Below, piece after piece: positions 23,300 through 35,618 of a DNA stretch of 64,000 nt. The stretch spans positions 112,085 to 176,084 of the forward strand of contig CAJNDS010002298.1 in the NCBI GenBank assembly GCA_905221605.1, written 5' to 3'. The translations under genes were made by a program, and so were the position numbers. Origin of the DNA: Symbiodinium natans. Taxonomy: Eukaryota; Sar; Dinophyceae; Suessiales; Symbiodiniaceae. Each line of letters opens with the position of its first letter. The stretch's first letter is position 1. The notes below the pieces were generated by a model. The model did no database searches, was not told the DNA's origin, and saw nothing but the letters and a program-made list of their open reading frames with translations.

Positions 23300-26200
23300 A
23301 TCCTGGCGGCTCAGAAGGGTGCGGATATGGAGTCTTGCATGATGTTTAGTCAGCTTCTTGTTGGAGCTCGGAAGCAAGTTAGTGAGATTTCGCAGCTTGG
23401 AATCAGCTTTGATCGAGTCTAAAGTGCCCAATCAATGTGCTGACGCACAGCCCCAAGCAGCCCCGCGTCCAGGCCACCCGATACCGTTTGGACGAAGAGA
23501 GTCTTCGAGGACAGGCTTCTCTCTAACGAAGGCACGAAGACATCCTTTCCGGACTGCCGGTGCCTACCGCAGATGAAGCTGGTTGATGGCTGGGTACCGA
23601 ACTGTTGGCCTGCTTCGGAACATCCGCTTCGAAGACCTGTCAGGGGAAGCTTCGAAGGGGGTCAGTGTACTTCGATGTTGCCACAGTACAGCTCTCCCGT
23701 GCTGGCCTTCAATCGCCCGGTGACCTGAGGCCGCTTGCAGAAGAGTCATCACATGTTCAATCCCGAACTTGCATTGGTCGGCCGAATTGTTGGATACATG
23801 TTCCACGTTACAGGAGGCTTCATATGCTGAGCATTGCGTTCACAACATCTCTCCGATTCTGCATAATTTGTTATTCTTGAAGCTCACCATATTCCACAAA
23901 TCGCACAAACAGGTCTAGGAGGTTCTAGAGTCATTGAGCCATCACATGTGCTTTCGTGATTCATCTTGCTTCACCATCAACAGGACGAACCAACCTTCTC
24001 CCAAACAAACCTCAAGCTGGCAATGCGAACTACACCCCGTTCGGAACAGTTTGGATCAATTTGACACTACTGCGGCCTTCTCGATCTTTCGACACCATTC
24101 AGCGGCGTCCGCAAGGCTGTCTACCTTCACTGCAGCTCTGGACTTGGAGGGTCTTCGGATGTCTCAAGAAAGTCTTCGGCGTAACGGAAAATGACTTCCA
24201 CACCAACCCTCTGGCATCCTTTTCGTACAACATCTCAAGTTCTGTGTTTCTGAGCCCATCACCCCGCCGTGTCTCTCGCACCACTCTTTCCACAAGTAAC
24301 CTTCCGGCACACCGGCACATAGGCATCGATCATCATCGATCCAAGTCGAAAACGCTTTTCGGATCATCGGGCACCCTGTCTTGAGGGAAGGCTGCTCAGA
24401 AAGCACAGCTGTGTCTGACCCTCGCCAAAAGCTGACCCTCACGCTAAAACGCGCTCCATGAGGAAACGTGCTGCATTTGAGGAAGGGTTCCAGCCTCGGA
24501 GGAAGGCCATGACCCGCCCCTTTAAGGGTGCTTCGACAGCCGAGTCCAAGCAAACGATGCGCGGCATCTGCAATGGAGAGCCCGGGATATGGATGCAAGT
24601 GGTTTAAGGCTTTAGGGCCTTTGGCTTAGCCTGTGGCTCACGATACCTCCAAGTCAGCTGGGTCTTCTGCATCTACCGGTTTCGGACCACTAGGTCTGAG
24701 GAAGCGCGCTTAAATTCCCCAGCATCAGTCCAGGCATGGTTCTGCGAGTTTGGGATGCCCAAGTCTGCCATGAGAGTCTGCAGCTGGCCTCGTCCAGGGC
24801 CTCCTGGGCGTCATTGGCCGCAGGCTCATCAAAGCCACGGCGTGCATTGCAAATGATGGCAAGCCTCCAGTGGCAGAACGAGGGTGTGAGTGGATCCACA
24901 GAAAAACCCCCTTATCAAGCTATGTAAACAATACCAAGCTCCCTGTCTTGCTACGTTCCACTGTGAACTGGTCCTGTAAGAGAGCTGTTTTTGTGACTTT
25001 GCCGCTGCACTTGGCACCTGGCACCTTTACTTTTTCGAAGGCTGCCTGGCCAGCACCTTAGGGCACCTTGGCACCTTAGGGCACTAGGGCACCTTGGCAC
25101 CTTTTTGGCTCGCTGTTACTGGCTGCATCTTCCATCCCTAGTTTTACCACTCATTCTCCTCTTGCATTCTGCGCTTTTTGTTGCGTTTCGTGCTTTCGAA
25201 AACAGGAAGCACTTGACGGCGTGATGGTCCAGTCTAGACCAACGCGCTGTCCGCTGTTCAGGGCTTGGGTCCCCCAGACTACCATGTGCCAATGTGCCAC
25301 ACAAGAGGCTGATCTCAGTTTCTTGCCCTCGCGCACATAATCATCTCTCATCAGCAAGCTGTCAAAGGTAAAGCAGCGTCAATGTTTCGATCTGAGACCA
25401 TTGCCGACTCCACTGACCCCACCACCCCACCACCCACCAGCCCACCACCCCCACCACCCCACCCCACCACCCCGCCACCCCGCCACCCGCCACACCCGCC
25501 ACACCCGCCCACACCCGCCACACCCGCCACAACCCCACACCCGCCCACACCCGCCACACCCGCCACACCCGCACAACCCGCCACACCCGCACACACACCC
25601 GCCACACCCGCCACACCCGCCACACCCGCCACACCCGCCACACCCGCCACACCCGCCACACCCGCCACACCACACCACCACACCACCACACCACCACACC
25701 ACCACACCACCACACCACCACACCACCACACCACCACACCACGCCACAACACGCCACAACACGCCACAACACGCCACAACGCCACAACACCACAACACCA
25801 CACACCACAACACAAAACCCACAACACCACAACACCACAACACCACCCCACCACCCCACTTCCTCCCCCACCTCCCCACCACCCCACCACACCACCACCC
25901 CACCACCCCACCACCCCACCACCCCACCACCCCACCACCCCACCACACTACCACACCACAACCCCACCACCCTACCACACCACCGCGCCGCCACACCACT
26001 GCCCCACCACACCACTGCACCACCGCACCACCGCACCAGCGCAGCACCACCCCACCACCCTACCACACCACCCACACCACCACCCCGCCACCTCATCTGA
26101 AAATCAGGCGTGGCAATTCTCCGGGTCGCGTGGCTTTGACGTCCTACTTCTGAGGGCGGCAGGACAACACTACACTAAGTCACCTCTCAGCCTTTTGATA

Positions 26201-27100
26201 TGCAGATCGGGGTCAGAGCCGCTAGGCAGCCTTCCTTCACAGACAGAGGTCAGCTGACTCTGGCCCACACCACCAATGAATGTTGAGCTCATTGATTGGG
26301 ACGACCACATACCTAGCAGCTCCGACATTCCACTTCCGAGAAGCGTGCCCCTTGGCATTCTTTTCTGCCCTTCTGCTGAGTGGCCTCTGCCCCAGCAAGC
26401 CTCCTGGCAGTGACCTGGCGCTTCATGTTCATGCTCCAATAGTCGGTGTAAGAGGCATGTGCTCCCATAAAAGCACCAAGTAAGGGAGGCACAGGTCATG
26501 TTCGTTGCCAAGCACAAGCAAGATCATAACCTGATAAGCCTTAAGCTTACTCGTGCTTTGGCTGCAGAGCTTCTTTCTTGGAAAAAGCTGCAAAGAACAA
26601 AGACACGTTTTGCTAGGGTCGAGGATTCCTCATCCCCACTCTGTTGGAAAAGCCCGCGTAGGCCAAAAAGCGTGGGCGCGGGCCTCGTCCAGCGGCGGAC
26701 GTTGTTCCACCCCTGCTCGCCGTTTTCCTGAGCCGATTTGGGGAGAGTTTGGAGTTTGGAGCGTGGTAGCTTGGATTTTTCCACTCTGGAGGGTCCTGCG
26801 CAGGTTTCCCATTCAGCACTTAAAGACTCTCAGAGCCTCGCTCAGCAAGGCTTGCAGTGTCTAAGCTCTCGGCAACGCCACCAGAAGTCAGCTTCTGAAA
26901 GAAGAAGGTGCTGGCCAAGTACAGCTCACCTGGCTTTACACAGCAGAACTGGTGCAAAAGCCTGGTGCAAGAGCCTGGTGCAAATTTCTGCAAATCTACG
27001 CGGAAGTCGAGTTGCCCCATGGGCATCACGGGCTAAGTGTGGCTAAGCACTTGGTTTTTGTTGGCTCCCATTGGCCTTTTGTTTGGTCCGGCGCTAGGAC
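23300..27100. other. no firm gene; one helical minus-strand segment and a large minisatellite
   Basis: A minus-strand frame at about 24715-24860 (ARRGFDEPAANDAQEALDEA) looks coding-like but is unassigned. The CCA-rich minisatellite fills 25428-26090. Nothing else is supported. Confidence 0.3.
25428..26090. repeat. CCA-rich minisatellite (about 0.66 kb)
   Basis: Mosaic of ACCCGCCAC, ACCACACC, ACGCCACAAC and CACCACCCC units over more than 650 bp. The plus strand is almost free of G. All six frames stay open through long parts of it, which creates spurious reading frames of up to about 290 codons. Confidence 0.95.
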
Positions 27101-27222
27101 GTCTAAGGCCAGCCGGAGAAAGAAGTCCAGAACCTCTCCCAAGTCGTTTGCTGCCGCACTGAAGCCATGGAAATTGAGACTCAGTCTGTCCATGGAAAAG
27201 CGCCACTCGACAGTTGGGAGGT
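27101..27222 (-). CDS. candidate exon (second of a phase-matched pair)
   Basis: After a CATTAG|A acceptor the frame reads LPTVEWRFSMDRLSLNFHGF, then SAAANDLGEVLDFFLRLALD, to a possible GAC|GTCCTA donor at 27101. The start phase (2 nt) exactly completes the 1-nt overhang of the exon ending at 27394. The stretch has a loose similarity to the beta-strand/helix unit of insulysin-type M16 peptidases. The preceding exon does not fit that family, so it is left unassigned. Confidence 0.45.
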
Positions 27223-27393
27223 CTAATGTAAGGCATGTAAGGCACGTGCCGAGTCGTTGAGGCACTGTTCGTCTTCCAGCAGCATGAGATCCCGATCCTC
27301 AGAGCTTTGACGACTCGTAACAGCAGATCGATCCATGTGACTTGCCTCATTCCTTGCCCGGTGACTGGTGTCCCTACAAGCTGGGCTCTTTAC

Positions 27394-27550
27394 CGGTCTT
27401 GCGCAGCTTTCCCCCATCTATCTGGGACCGTTGTTCGAAGTCTGCAGGCCATGCGCCCGCGGGTTTGCCTCCGAGACCCTCCGCCCACCAAGGGTCCCGG
27501 CTGTAAGGGTCAAGCCATCCAGGCGGAGGACGATGCCCTCCTAAGTACCG
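27394..27550 (-). CDS. candidate exon (first of a phase-matched pair)
   Basis: Reads RYLGGHRPPPGWLDPYSRDP, then ADFEQRSQIDGGKLRKT. It ends ACCG|GTAAAG, a canonical donor, in phase 1. It begins after CCAAGAG. Rich in Gly, Pro and Trp. No domain is recognised. The phase match with 27222 supports a real spliced gene. Confidence 0.45.
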
Positions 27551-30500
27551 CTCTTGGGGGAAGGGTGAAGGGTTTGGGAGGGGACAGAGAAACAGGCGCA
27601 TCTGCAACAAAGTCGTGAGCGGGTGCGGTTTCTTTTACTGCTGTGATCGCTTTTGCCAGGCCTTCTCAGCCCTCTTCAAGCAGACATGTGGCACTTCAAA
27701 ACGACATGATATGGCCCGACGAGAACGCGGGCGCAACCCAGACGTATTTCCAGAGTTGCGGCATACAATTCGGGAAGCGCCAAAATGTGCAAGTTTGGGA
27801 TTGGTGATGATTCTCAACTTTTCTAATGCTGGAAATTGGGCGTTGCAAGGCTGAAAGCCACTCCCGGTTTACCTGGCTTTGGAACCCGCTCCGGAAATCG
27901 CTCCAGGAATAGCACCGCAACAGCATTGAGGAGAAGATGTTGACAAAAGACGGTGAGCGGTTCTGAAGTGGTAGCTCTGGGTAAGCTGATTTTTCCGGGA
28001 ACATCTCGGGACGCTCGTGAAACGGCCCAATTCTTCTGCCTACTCAGCCGTATGAGTTTGCTCAAAGCTTGGAAAATTTCGGACAATGCAGCACCAGTGC
28101 ACGATTCTGCAAACTTTCTGCCACCTGTCCCTTCGCACGCCAAGCGGCATCGAGCTGCATGGGAAGGTTGCCTGAAACCTGGGCGAGGAACCCTCTGCAA
28201 CCCTGGATTCGCGGGAGCGTGGAGAAAAAACAACACAAAAATGACCCCCTGAGACACCAACGACGACATGGGGCATCCACCATCGCAGGGCGGTGAGCAC
28301 GTTGTGAACCTGTAGCCAGGAGTCATCATACAAAGGTATGGTGTGGTTGTGTATGTGTGCTTGTGTGAGTCTGATCGCGGCTGCCTATCCGGAAACCGCG
28401 GCCGGCTCAAGTCACGGCCCGTGTAGCTTCAGAGAAGATGCATCGAAACAGCAGATTTCGATTCGCCCTTAAGCGTTTCTGTTCCCCTAACTCCCCAAAC
28501 CTCTCTTGTGAACGATTTGCCCCAAAGCAAACATGCCTCGTTCCGGTGCGGCACCAGCGTAAACTCAGAGAGCAGCGCGCCCTCGTTTGTGCAGGGCATC
28601 GGTGTTGGGGGAGAAGGCAGCGCGTGCTGCTTTTTGCCGAACAACCGGGCCTCTGCCACTTCAGCCTTAGGCGCATAGCAGAAAAGACCAGCATAGACCG
28701 GTCACCTTTTGGAGTCTCTCAGCTCGGGACAAAGAAGCCACAGCCAATAGGCTTCTGAAGCTTCAGGGCAATCCTGGCATGGTTTGCCGAAACCGGACTC
28801 ATGTTCTGCCGTCCGTCACCCGTCAAGCCGAGGCAAGCCGAGTCTAGCCGAGTCTAGCCAAGGCGAACTGAGCAAGCACGTCCGGCAAGACGTTCGCCCT
28901 TCTGAGCGAACGGCCATGCGAGAGAAGGCCTGAGGGTTTCTAATCAAGGGCCGAAGATGGGAAAGGTCAAGACAGCCCTGGAGGCCCAGAAGAAAAAGCG
29001 CATCTCGCCGCAGAAACGCACTGCAAAGCTGCCAACATGCACACCTGTGCCATGTTGAAGCGCTGAAAAGACGGGGGCAGCACCGTAGTTGGCACAACGG
29101 CAGTTCTGTGCTCTGCCCTGACCTCGTGGGACCCATAGACTGTGAGGCGACTTTGCGGCGGCTCCAAAACACACACGGCTTGCTTTGATCTCAAATGCCG
29201 CCAATGCCAATCCACCGATTGCCGAATGGAAGCTGCAGCCTAAATATCGTGAGCGACAGCTAATCTTCGACGCCTCTGCAGCCTCTGAAGCCACCAAGGA
29301 AAACTCGAGCTCCGTCCTCAGTGCACAGTGCTGGTCAACAAGTGAACAAGTGCGCTAGGCATGCTCGGTGACATAGTGGTCGCAGCGTCAGGTCTACAAT
29401 CACACACAACAGAACCCCTCCAGGCCCTGGCCGGATATGCCTTAGGCATCCTTGGGCCCTACAGATCCCGCCCAAACACCTCAGTCGGCCCCGAGGTCGC
29501 TGCGGGACTGGAGCCCGAGGATCTGCTGCGCCTGTCCCAAAGAATCGTGTGCTCTCTGTCGTTGCCCCGGCACTGCAACTCGGCGCGCTCTTGTATTCGG
29601 TACCAGCATCTTCACCCCAGTAGCAATTAAAAGACTGGCCAAAGCTACTGGCCCATTAACAGCAGCCCACGGAGACTTCCGACGAGCCACGGCGCAATGC
29701 CGGATTGTAACAACCGTTTGCAACTCATTTGCCACTCTGCTTTTTCCTGGGTGCTCGCAAGCTTTCAGAACCCCAGCACATCCGGCCGCCCCGTCGCCGA
29801 GCTTGGGAAATCCAGACGTCACCAACCTCAGCTGCAGCTCTGAAAGCCGCTCAAACCCTCCGAAACTCCGCGAAGCGGCAGAAAAAGGATGGCAGCAATG
29901 TTTTTCTCAAAGCTGGCTGTGCATCCCCGTCAGGTTCCGGGCAGTCAGGGCCTTGTTGTGCCCGCCTGCCACAGCTCGGCTGACACTGCGCGAGCTTCCA
30001 AAGATGGAAAAACACTCAACTCACTCAACCTCCCAAATGGAGAGACAAACAGAAACAAAGGCTGCGAGCTGCAAGATGCCCCAGAAAATGACAAGTGGGC
30101 TGCCTGCTCGAACAAGACCTCTTGCGGCACTTTTTGCCAACGTGTGCCACAGAATTTTCACACAAAAGGCCACACACCCGTGTGGAGTGCCAAAAGCAAC
30201 TTCGTTACGCTGGGACAACAGAGTTCTCGTCTGTGGACGAGTGGCATGTTTCACCTCTTAGTTCACCGTTCACCTTTACGCAGACTGAAGCCCACGACTC
30301 AAGTAAGTGTAGAACACTAAGCTTGAATGCAGTACCAAGACGAGGCTGCTTCTCAAGACTTACTTGTGGTTGTTTCTTTTTAGGGCTCGCCCCCTGCTAA
30401 ATCGACACTCTTCACCCTGATGCTGTGTTTTGGGGTGAGCTGGGACCCAAAAGCATGCAAAGACCGACCCTTGGCTGTGCTTCGAGGAATCACCAGCCGA

Positions 30501-32854
30501 CCTGAGAGCACGTCAGAAAGCTACATTGCCTGACTGCATCAGTTTGCAACCAGCTGTTTCGCAACCAACGTTTAATAGAACTTGGTGTCTTCCGTGGTCC
30601 GGATGGTCTGAGCACTCCACAGAAAACGTGCAAGGGCGTCGCGCTGGGTTGCTGCGGCGCAGCCTTTGTTCAGAGATGCTGCAAAGACTCCAAACAGGCA
30701 ATTGGCTTGGGCTTGGAAAGTTCCTGGAGTCTGAACTAACGAAGAACCTCACACCTTGCAACCTAAATGCACAAACCGTGGCCATTCACTAAACTTGGGG
30801 CGACCTCCTCCTCTGAGTCGATGCAGATCGCTGCAGTGGTCTCGTCCATCTCCAGTTTCGATACACACACAAGCCGTGCTGCGAGAAACTGCTCTCAAAC
30901 TGCTCGCACATTCTAACAGCACATGCCACGAATGCCAAAACCAACTCATCACCTTCACTGCACAACGGAACAACGGCGCCTCCATGGCGATCAACCCTCA
31001 GAAGGTATCTGTCATCCATCACCACGCCAATTAGCCCGCATCTGCGCTTCTTAACAAGGTTGGGACTGCTTCTTGCATTGGCCTCTGTAACTTGTGGGCA
31101 ACGGGAGTTGGCTCACGATGCTACTCAGCTGGGGGCAGTTCTGGATGTCATCATCATCATCATTGTGTATCGTGGCGGGCGTTTCAATGAGCAACTGACA
31201 TTCAGCCCACAGCTTCGGCAGCGGCAAAGCATTTCACGGCGCACCACCTAATGCTGCAGCAACTGGAATTTGACATGAGGAGCTTCTCGATTTCGCAGCT
31301 AGAACTTGAACGAAAGTGGCTTGCTTCTTTTGCCGCCTCAGCAAGGACAAGGATTCGGCGCATGGCATTACAAAACTAAGATGCAACTTGCAATGGAGAC
31401 ATCCGAATTGGACAGTGATAGGCTTGAGTTGCTTGGGGATTGAGGGGATGGCATGGTATTTCGGGGGGGGATGAGCTGCAGCACCCAGTGGCCAAACATA
31501 GCGGCACTGGGGCTGGAGAAAGTGGAACTGGTGCCTTTGGCCCTATCACAGCATACGCATCGCCGAGGATGGAGGTAATCTGATGATTCTTCCAGAACTG
31601 GCCAACAAGCAACCTGCTGCATGAATTTCGAATTCAATCTCAACTCAGCGCTTGGGCGCAGGTCGCGTGGGGGCCTGGCACAGTCTAACGATGACGTCTC
31701 CCTTCTTGCGCTTCTTGAGCTTCAAGCTTCAAACTTCGGGGCTGCGGAACGGTCCCCAGGGAACCCCCCCCAACAAACATTGCGTGACTCAGGCCTTCTG
31801 AAGCTGCAGCAGCAAGGATGGATTTTTCACCTCCGCGACACAGTATTCGGTGGCTGTTGGGAGAGAAACGCTTCACATCGCTTCATGTGCCCCCGCCTTG
31901 ACTAGCGCGCTCATGTCAGAAAGCCTCGCCTGCATCAGGGAGAGCCTGCCTCGTCACGGCTGCGCATCGTTGAGGGCTTCGAGGTTTTAGGGCAAGGGCA
32001 GCCCGTCACAGCTCGGAAGGGAATGGAACCCCTCAACAAATCAACACCACGTGACGATCATCGACACGCGGGCCCGGCACTAATGGGAAGCCCAAGGGCC
32101 TCAAACCATCTCAAACCTCAAAGAGAAGCCTCGTAGCTGCTTCGTAGCTTCAACTCACGGCCCAGACAAGATGGGAGGATCCAGGAATTGTACGGCACCG
32201 AGTTCAGCCCAAATGCAAACCCCACCTTTGATGCTGTTGTACCGGAAAGTGATCTGCTGCCTGACCACCTTAGGTGCTCCGCAGAGCGGGGCGATTGGTC
32301 GCCATGAGGTTGCGGAAGCAAGACATTGGCGCCCCTTGTGCGATGATACGCCGAACCAAGGACCAAACTCGTAGCAGGATTAGATCCAGAACTGCTTGGT
32401 CCTAGTTTGGTACAAATGAACACCTGAAAAACGCCGAAAGATGCCCCGAAAGACCCCAAAAAAGACCCCAAAAAAGACCCCAAAAAAGAACCCAAAAAAG
32501 AACCCAAAAAGAACCCTTAAAGACCCTGGGAGCTCAGTGCGATGCTTCTTCCGGCGAGGCCCTGAAGTCACAAGAGAGGAGCTCGACAAACTTGTACTCC
32601 TGCATCCGTGGGAAAAAAAAAGGAGCAGCGGCGCGAAATCTGCACATTTTACACGTTTTGTTCGCGCTTCTCCCGCTTTTTTGGCCCCTGGGAGTGCTCT
32701 TTCGCAGTGGTGCTTTTTTGGCGCGCGGTCTTGGAGGTCAGCTTGGAAAGACAGTTGGAGGTGCTCTTTGGAATCCGAAGTGCTCTTACACCGCCCGGGG
32801 GTCTACGCCAGCATCTCTCGTTGTCAGTGCACATCGCAGCCCGGAAAAAAAGAC
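27551..32854. other. no supported gene
   Basis: Only mirror-image frames were seen. A minus-strand frame at 29481-29825 (VVTIRHCAVARRKSP, LASLLIATGVKMLVPN) is mildly coding-like. A 12-bp repeat lies at 32445-32520. Confidence 0.3.
32445..32520. repeat. 12-bp tandem repeat, unit CCCCAAAAAAGA
   Basis: About six copies of AAAGACCCCAAA/AAAGAACCCAAA. The minus strand reads as a short F-L-G-S repeat peptide, probably by chance. Confidence 0.85.
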
Positions 32855-32983
32855 CCTTCAAAAGAGGTGGGGTCCATGTTCTGGATGAAGTCCAGCCGTG
32901 CGTGGCCATCGCGCTGCATCACGAAGACTGCCAGGAAGCTGTGGGGCTCCTGGCCAAAAGACTCTCTTGCTCTCCCCGCAGCC
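32855..32983 (-). CDS. candidate internal exon, unassigned
   Basis: After a CTCTGCAG|G acceptor the frame reads SFGQEPHSFLAVFVMQRDGH, then ARLDFIQNMDPTSFEG, to a possible GG|GTCTTT donor at 32855. Clean protein-like composition and a very good acceptor. No family is recognised. Confidence 0.5.
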
Positions 32984-33035
32984 CTGCAGAGGTTCCCTTC
33001 AAGGCTTCCAAGATGTCTTCTTCTTTTTCAGGCCC

Positions 33036-33118
33036 AGGCCCGAACTTATCCAAATGTCCCGTCCCATCATGCCGGTCTCCTTGATGCAGTTGTTCAGCAT
33101 CTTGATGACCACCGCCAC
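33036..33118 (-). CDS. candidate internal exon, unassigned
   Basis: After CTAAGAG|G the frame reads VAVVIKMLNNCIKETGMMGR, then DIWISSGLGL. The donor is unclear (GC or GA types are possible near 33036). It probably precedes the exon at 32983 in the same gene. Confidence 0.42.
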
Positions 33119-34456
33119 CTCTTAGAGGCTTTTGTGGTTTCAACTTTCCTATGTGGTTTCTATGTGGTTTGTATATGCTCTCTATGGCTTCATGGTCTCC
33201 ATGGTTTCTAGGGTGTCTATATTGTTTCTACGGTTTCATGCCATGTATACATACATATACACATACACTAGTAGCTGTCTTGATCTCATGGGGCAACCGG
33301 AAGCCGCCCCTCCCCAAAGCAAAAGGGGCGTCAAAACGAATGAAATGAAGACACCACTGCTCCACACCTGAAGTGTCTGCTTCTTTCGGGCAAGACGCAT
33401 AGTCAGGGAAGTCGATCATCAGCTTCTGCTGCTCCTTGCTCTATGCGAGAGTTGGCGTCAAGTACAGGCTATGCTCTGCAACATCCTGCAAAAGTCTTGT
33501 GGCAGATGGCACCCTGTAGACATGTGCGTTGAGGATTCACGGCGGGGCTTGGGTGAACAACGTTGCGCGGGCTAACATCATCCTGAGGCTGCTGCAGGGT
33601 TCTGAATCCTTCCTGAAAAAATTGAGATTTTGGATTCCTTTAAATTCCTAAACAAACAAAGAGCAAAGAAGCACCACGCCAAATAGCGCATCAAGCTCCT
33701 GCGTGCATATGATGTATTTATGCGTAAACTTCTTTAATTGAATACCTGTACATATATATATATATGCATATTTACGGATCTTGTTATTCGCACACAAGCT
33801 GAGCTCCTGCATAGCTCTGAAGCTGTGCTCGTCCACGCTATGGACGAAGTGAAAGAAGAGGTCGTTTTCGCTGGTCAGTTCAATCCTGCAAAAAGGTTAA
33901 GATCTGCAGTGCCGAATGCGACAAAAGCAAGCGCCTGTGTTTTTGGGGGTGCACATTAAGCATCTCGGTTGAGCCGAATCTCGGAGTACCTACTGGGGTG
34001 CTTTCTGAACACAGCCCAAATCCACCTCCTAACTCTACAGCGAACAGTTTCCGGGAAATGCCTTCGACTTTTGAATCAAGGGGCTCAGGGTGAACCGGAC
34101 TCTTGACATTCTTCCGGAGCTTGGCTCGTTCTGGTGATTCTAGTGCTCAGGGTCTTCTGCATCTGGTATTGACAACCACTGCCGTGCTCCCATCCATGGC
34201 TCCTGCAATGCTGCGGACTGAGTTCCTCCCCAAGCGCGAGGATCTTACAGCGAATGGCCTGTAGGCACGCAACGGTGGGTTTCCGACTTCCGGGAGTATA
34301 GATCGGGGATTGGTGGGCCCTTGTTTTCAGTGCTTACGTTGTGTTTTCCCCGGTGGTGTCATCTTCCACCGCTGAAGGGAGAACTTCCAAGTCCCAACCG
34401 CTTCAAGCAGCTCCAACATGTTCCAACAGTGGGCTGGTCAGAGCATCACAAGAGCA

Positions 34457-34489
34457 ACCCTAAACCCTAAACCCTAAACCCTAACACCT
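34457..34489. repeat. interstitial telomere-like CCCTAAA repeats
   Basis: Four units of CCCTAAA in a row followed by CCCTAACACC. Confidence 0.9.
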
Positions 34490-35512
34490 GGCATCATGAC
34501 AAATGACACAGGGGGGCATGAAGAGCCCGGGGTCGGAGAACCTGCATTCGGTGTCCCAAGTAATCTCTGGCCAGCAGGGACGTCTTGCCCGTGTTGTGTG
34601 CATCCCACAGGCCTCCAGGGTGCCCACCTCCTGACAAGTTTCGCGCCAAAACGTTACAACAACTCACAAGATGCTTCGGAGGTCCGGAGAAGAAACGGTC
34701 TTGCACACTCTCAGTCTTGTTTTGTTCGTTCTTTCTGTCTTTCCTTCTGGTAGTTCCTTCTGTATTTCTTTCCTTACCTTCCTTCTTCTGTATTTAATAC
34801 CTTTGCCCTCTTTTTCTATACTTTACTTCATTATTTACTTCATTCTTTACATCAGTCTTTACTTCTTTGTTTCTTTTCGTGACTTGTTGTCACTTTCTCG
34901 TGTGCTGTCTTGTATTGAACCTGCCAGCCACCCTAAGACTCCGCTGTGGCCGCGGGGCCAGGGGTGCACTCGGTGCACTCCATTCCATGAAGCCAGGTGT
35001 GCACGAAGTTTGATTTTCCCCTGTCCGCAGACGCCTATCCGCACACGGAACTCTAAAGATGATCAATGAGTAAATGCACTTGCTTGTCGGCTGAGTGCCC
35101 CGTGCACGCGCTTGTAACCGGCGCACCCGGCACGTGGAAGACGGGGGGCAGGTACTCATGCCCCACAAAAAAAATGTAGGGCCCCCAAAGGGGCCGAACG
35201 CCTTCGTTCAGAGAGAGAGAGAGAGAGCGAGGAAATACAGATAAGAGATAAATAGAAAAAGTGGCGTTAGTCGTTCCGTTCCGTTCTTTTTCTCCGTCAC
35301 CGTCGCCGTCTTGGCCTGAGCGGATCTTCTGGACAGGGTGGCCCTCCCTGCGAACTCATAGCATTTGTGCAATCTCGCAGGGCGTGTTGTCAGCGGTTCG
35401 CCCTTCGTCGCCAAGACCTGCTGGGGTTGCTGTGCAGCGAAGAGGTGCTTGGAAGACTGGATGATTCCGAGTCACTGACTGATCTTGCTAATGGGCATGT
35501 CTTCCTTTTCTG

Positions 35513-35618
35513 CCTCTCTCTCTCTCTCTCTTCTTCTTCTTCTTCTTCTTCTCCTTCTCCTTCTTCTTCTTCTTATTCTTCTTTTTCTTCTTCTTCTGCT
35601 TCTGCTTCTTCTTCGTCT
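35513..35618. repeat. CT then CTT microsatellite
   Basis: CTCTCTCT run followed by about 85 bp of CTT units with TCC and ATT interruptions. Confidence 0.9.

Noticed and set aside
26170-26215. Resemblance to the 5' end of U2 snRNA (CTCTCAGCCTTTTGATATGCAGATC)
   Set aside because: The match covers about 25 nt with several mismatches, and the branch-site recognition and Sm regions do not follow.
25351-26257. Open frames of 190-290 codons on both strands
   Set aside because: They are read-through of the CCA minisatellite and give only H/P/T or V/G/W repeats.
27101-27222. M16 insulysin-type peptidase
   Set aside because: The local strand-helix pattern fits loosely, but the phase-matched preceding exon lacks the residues expected before it.
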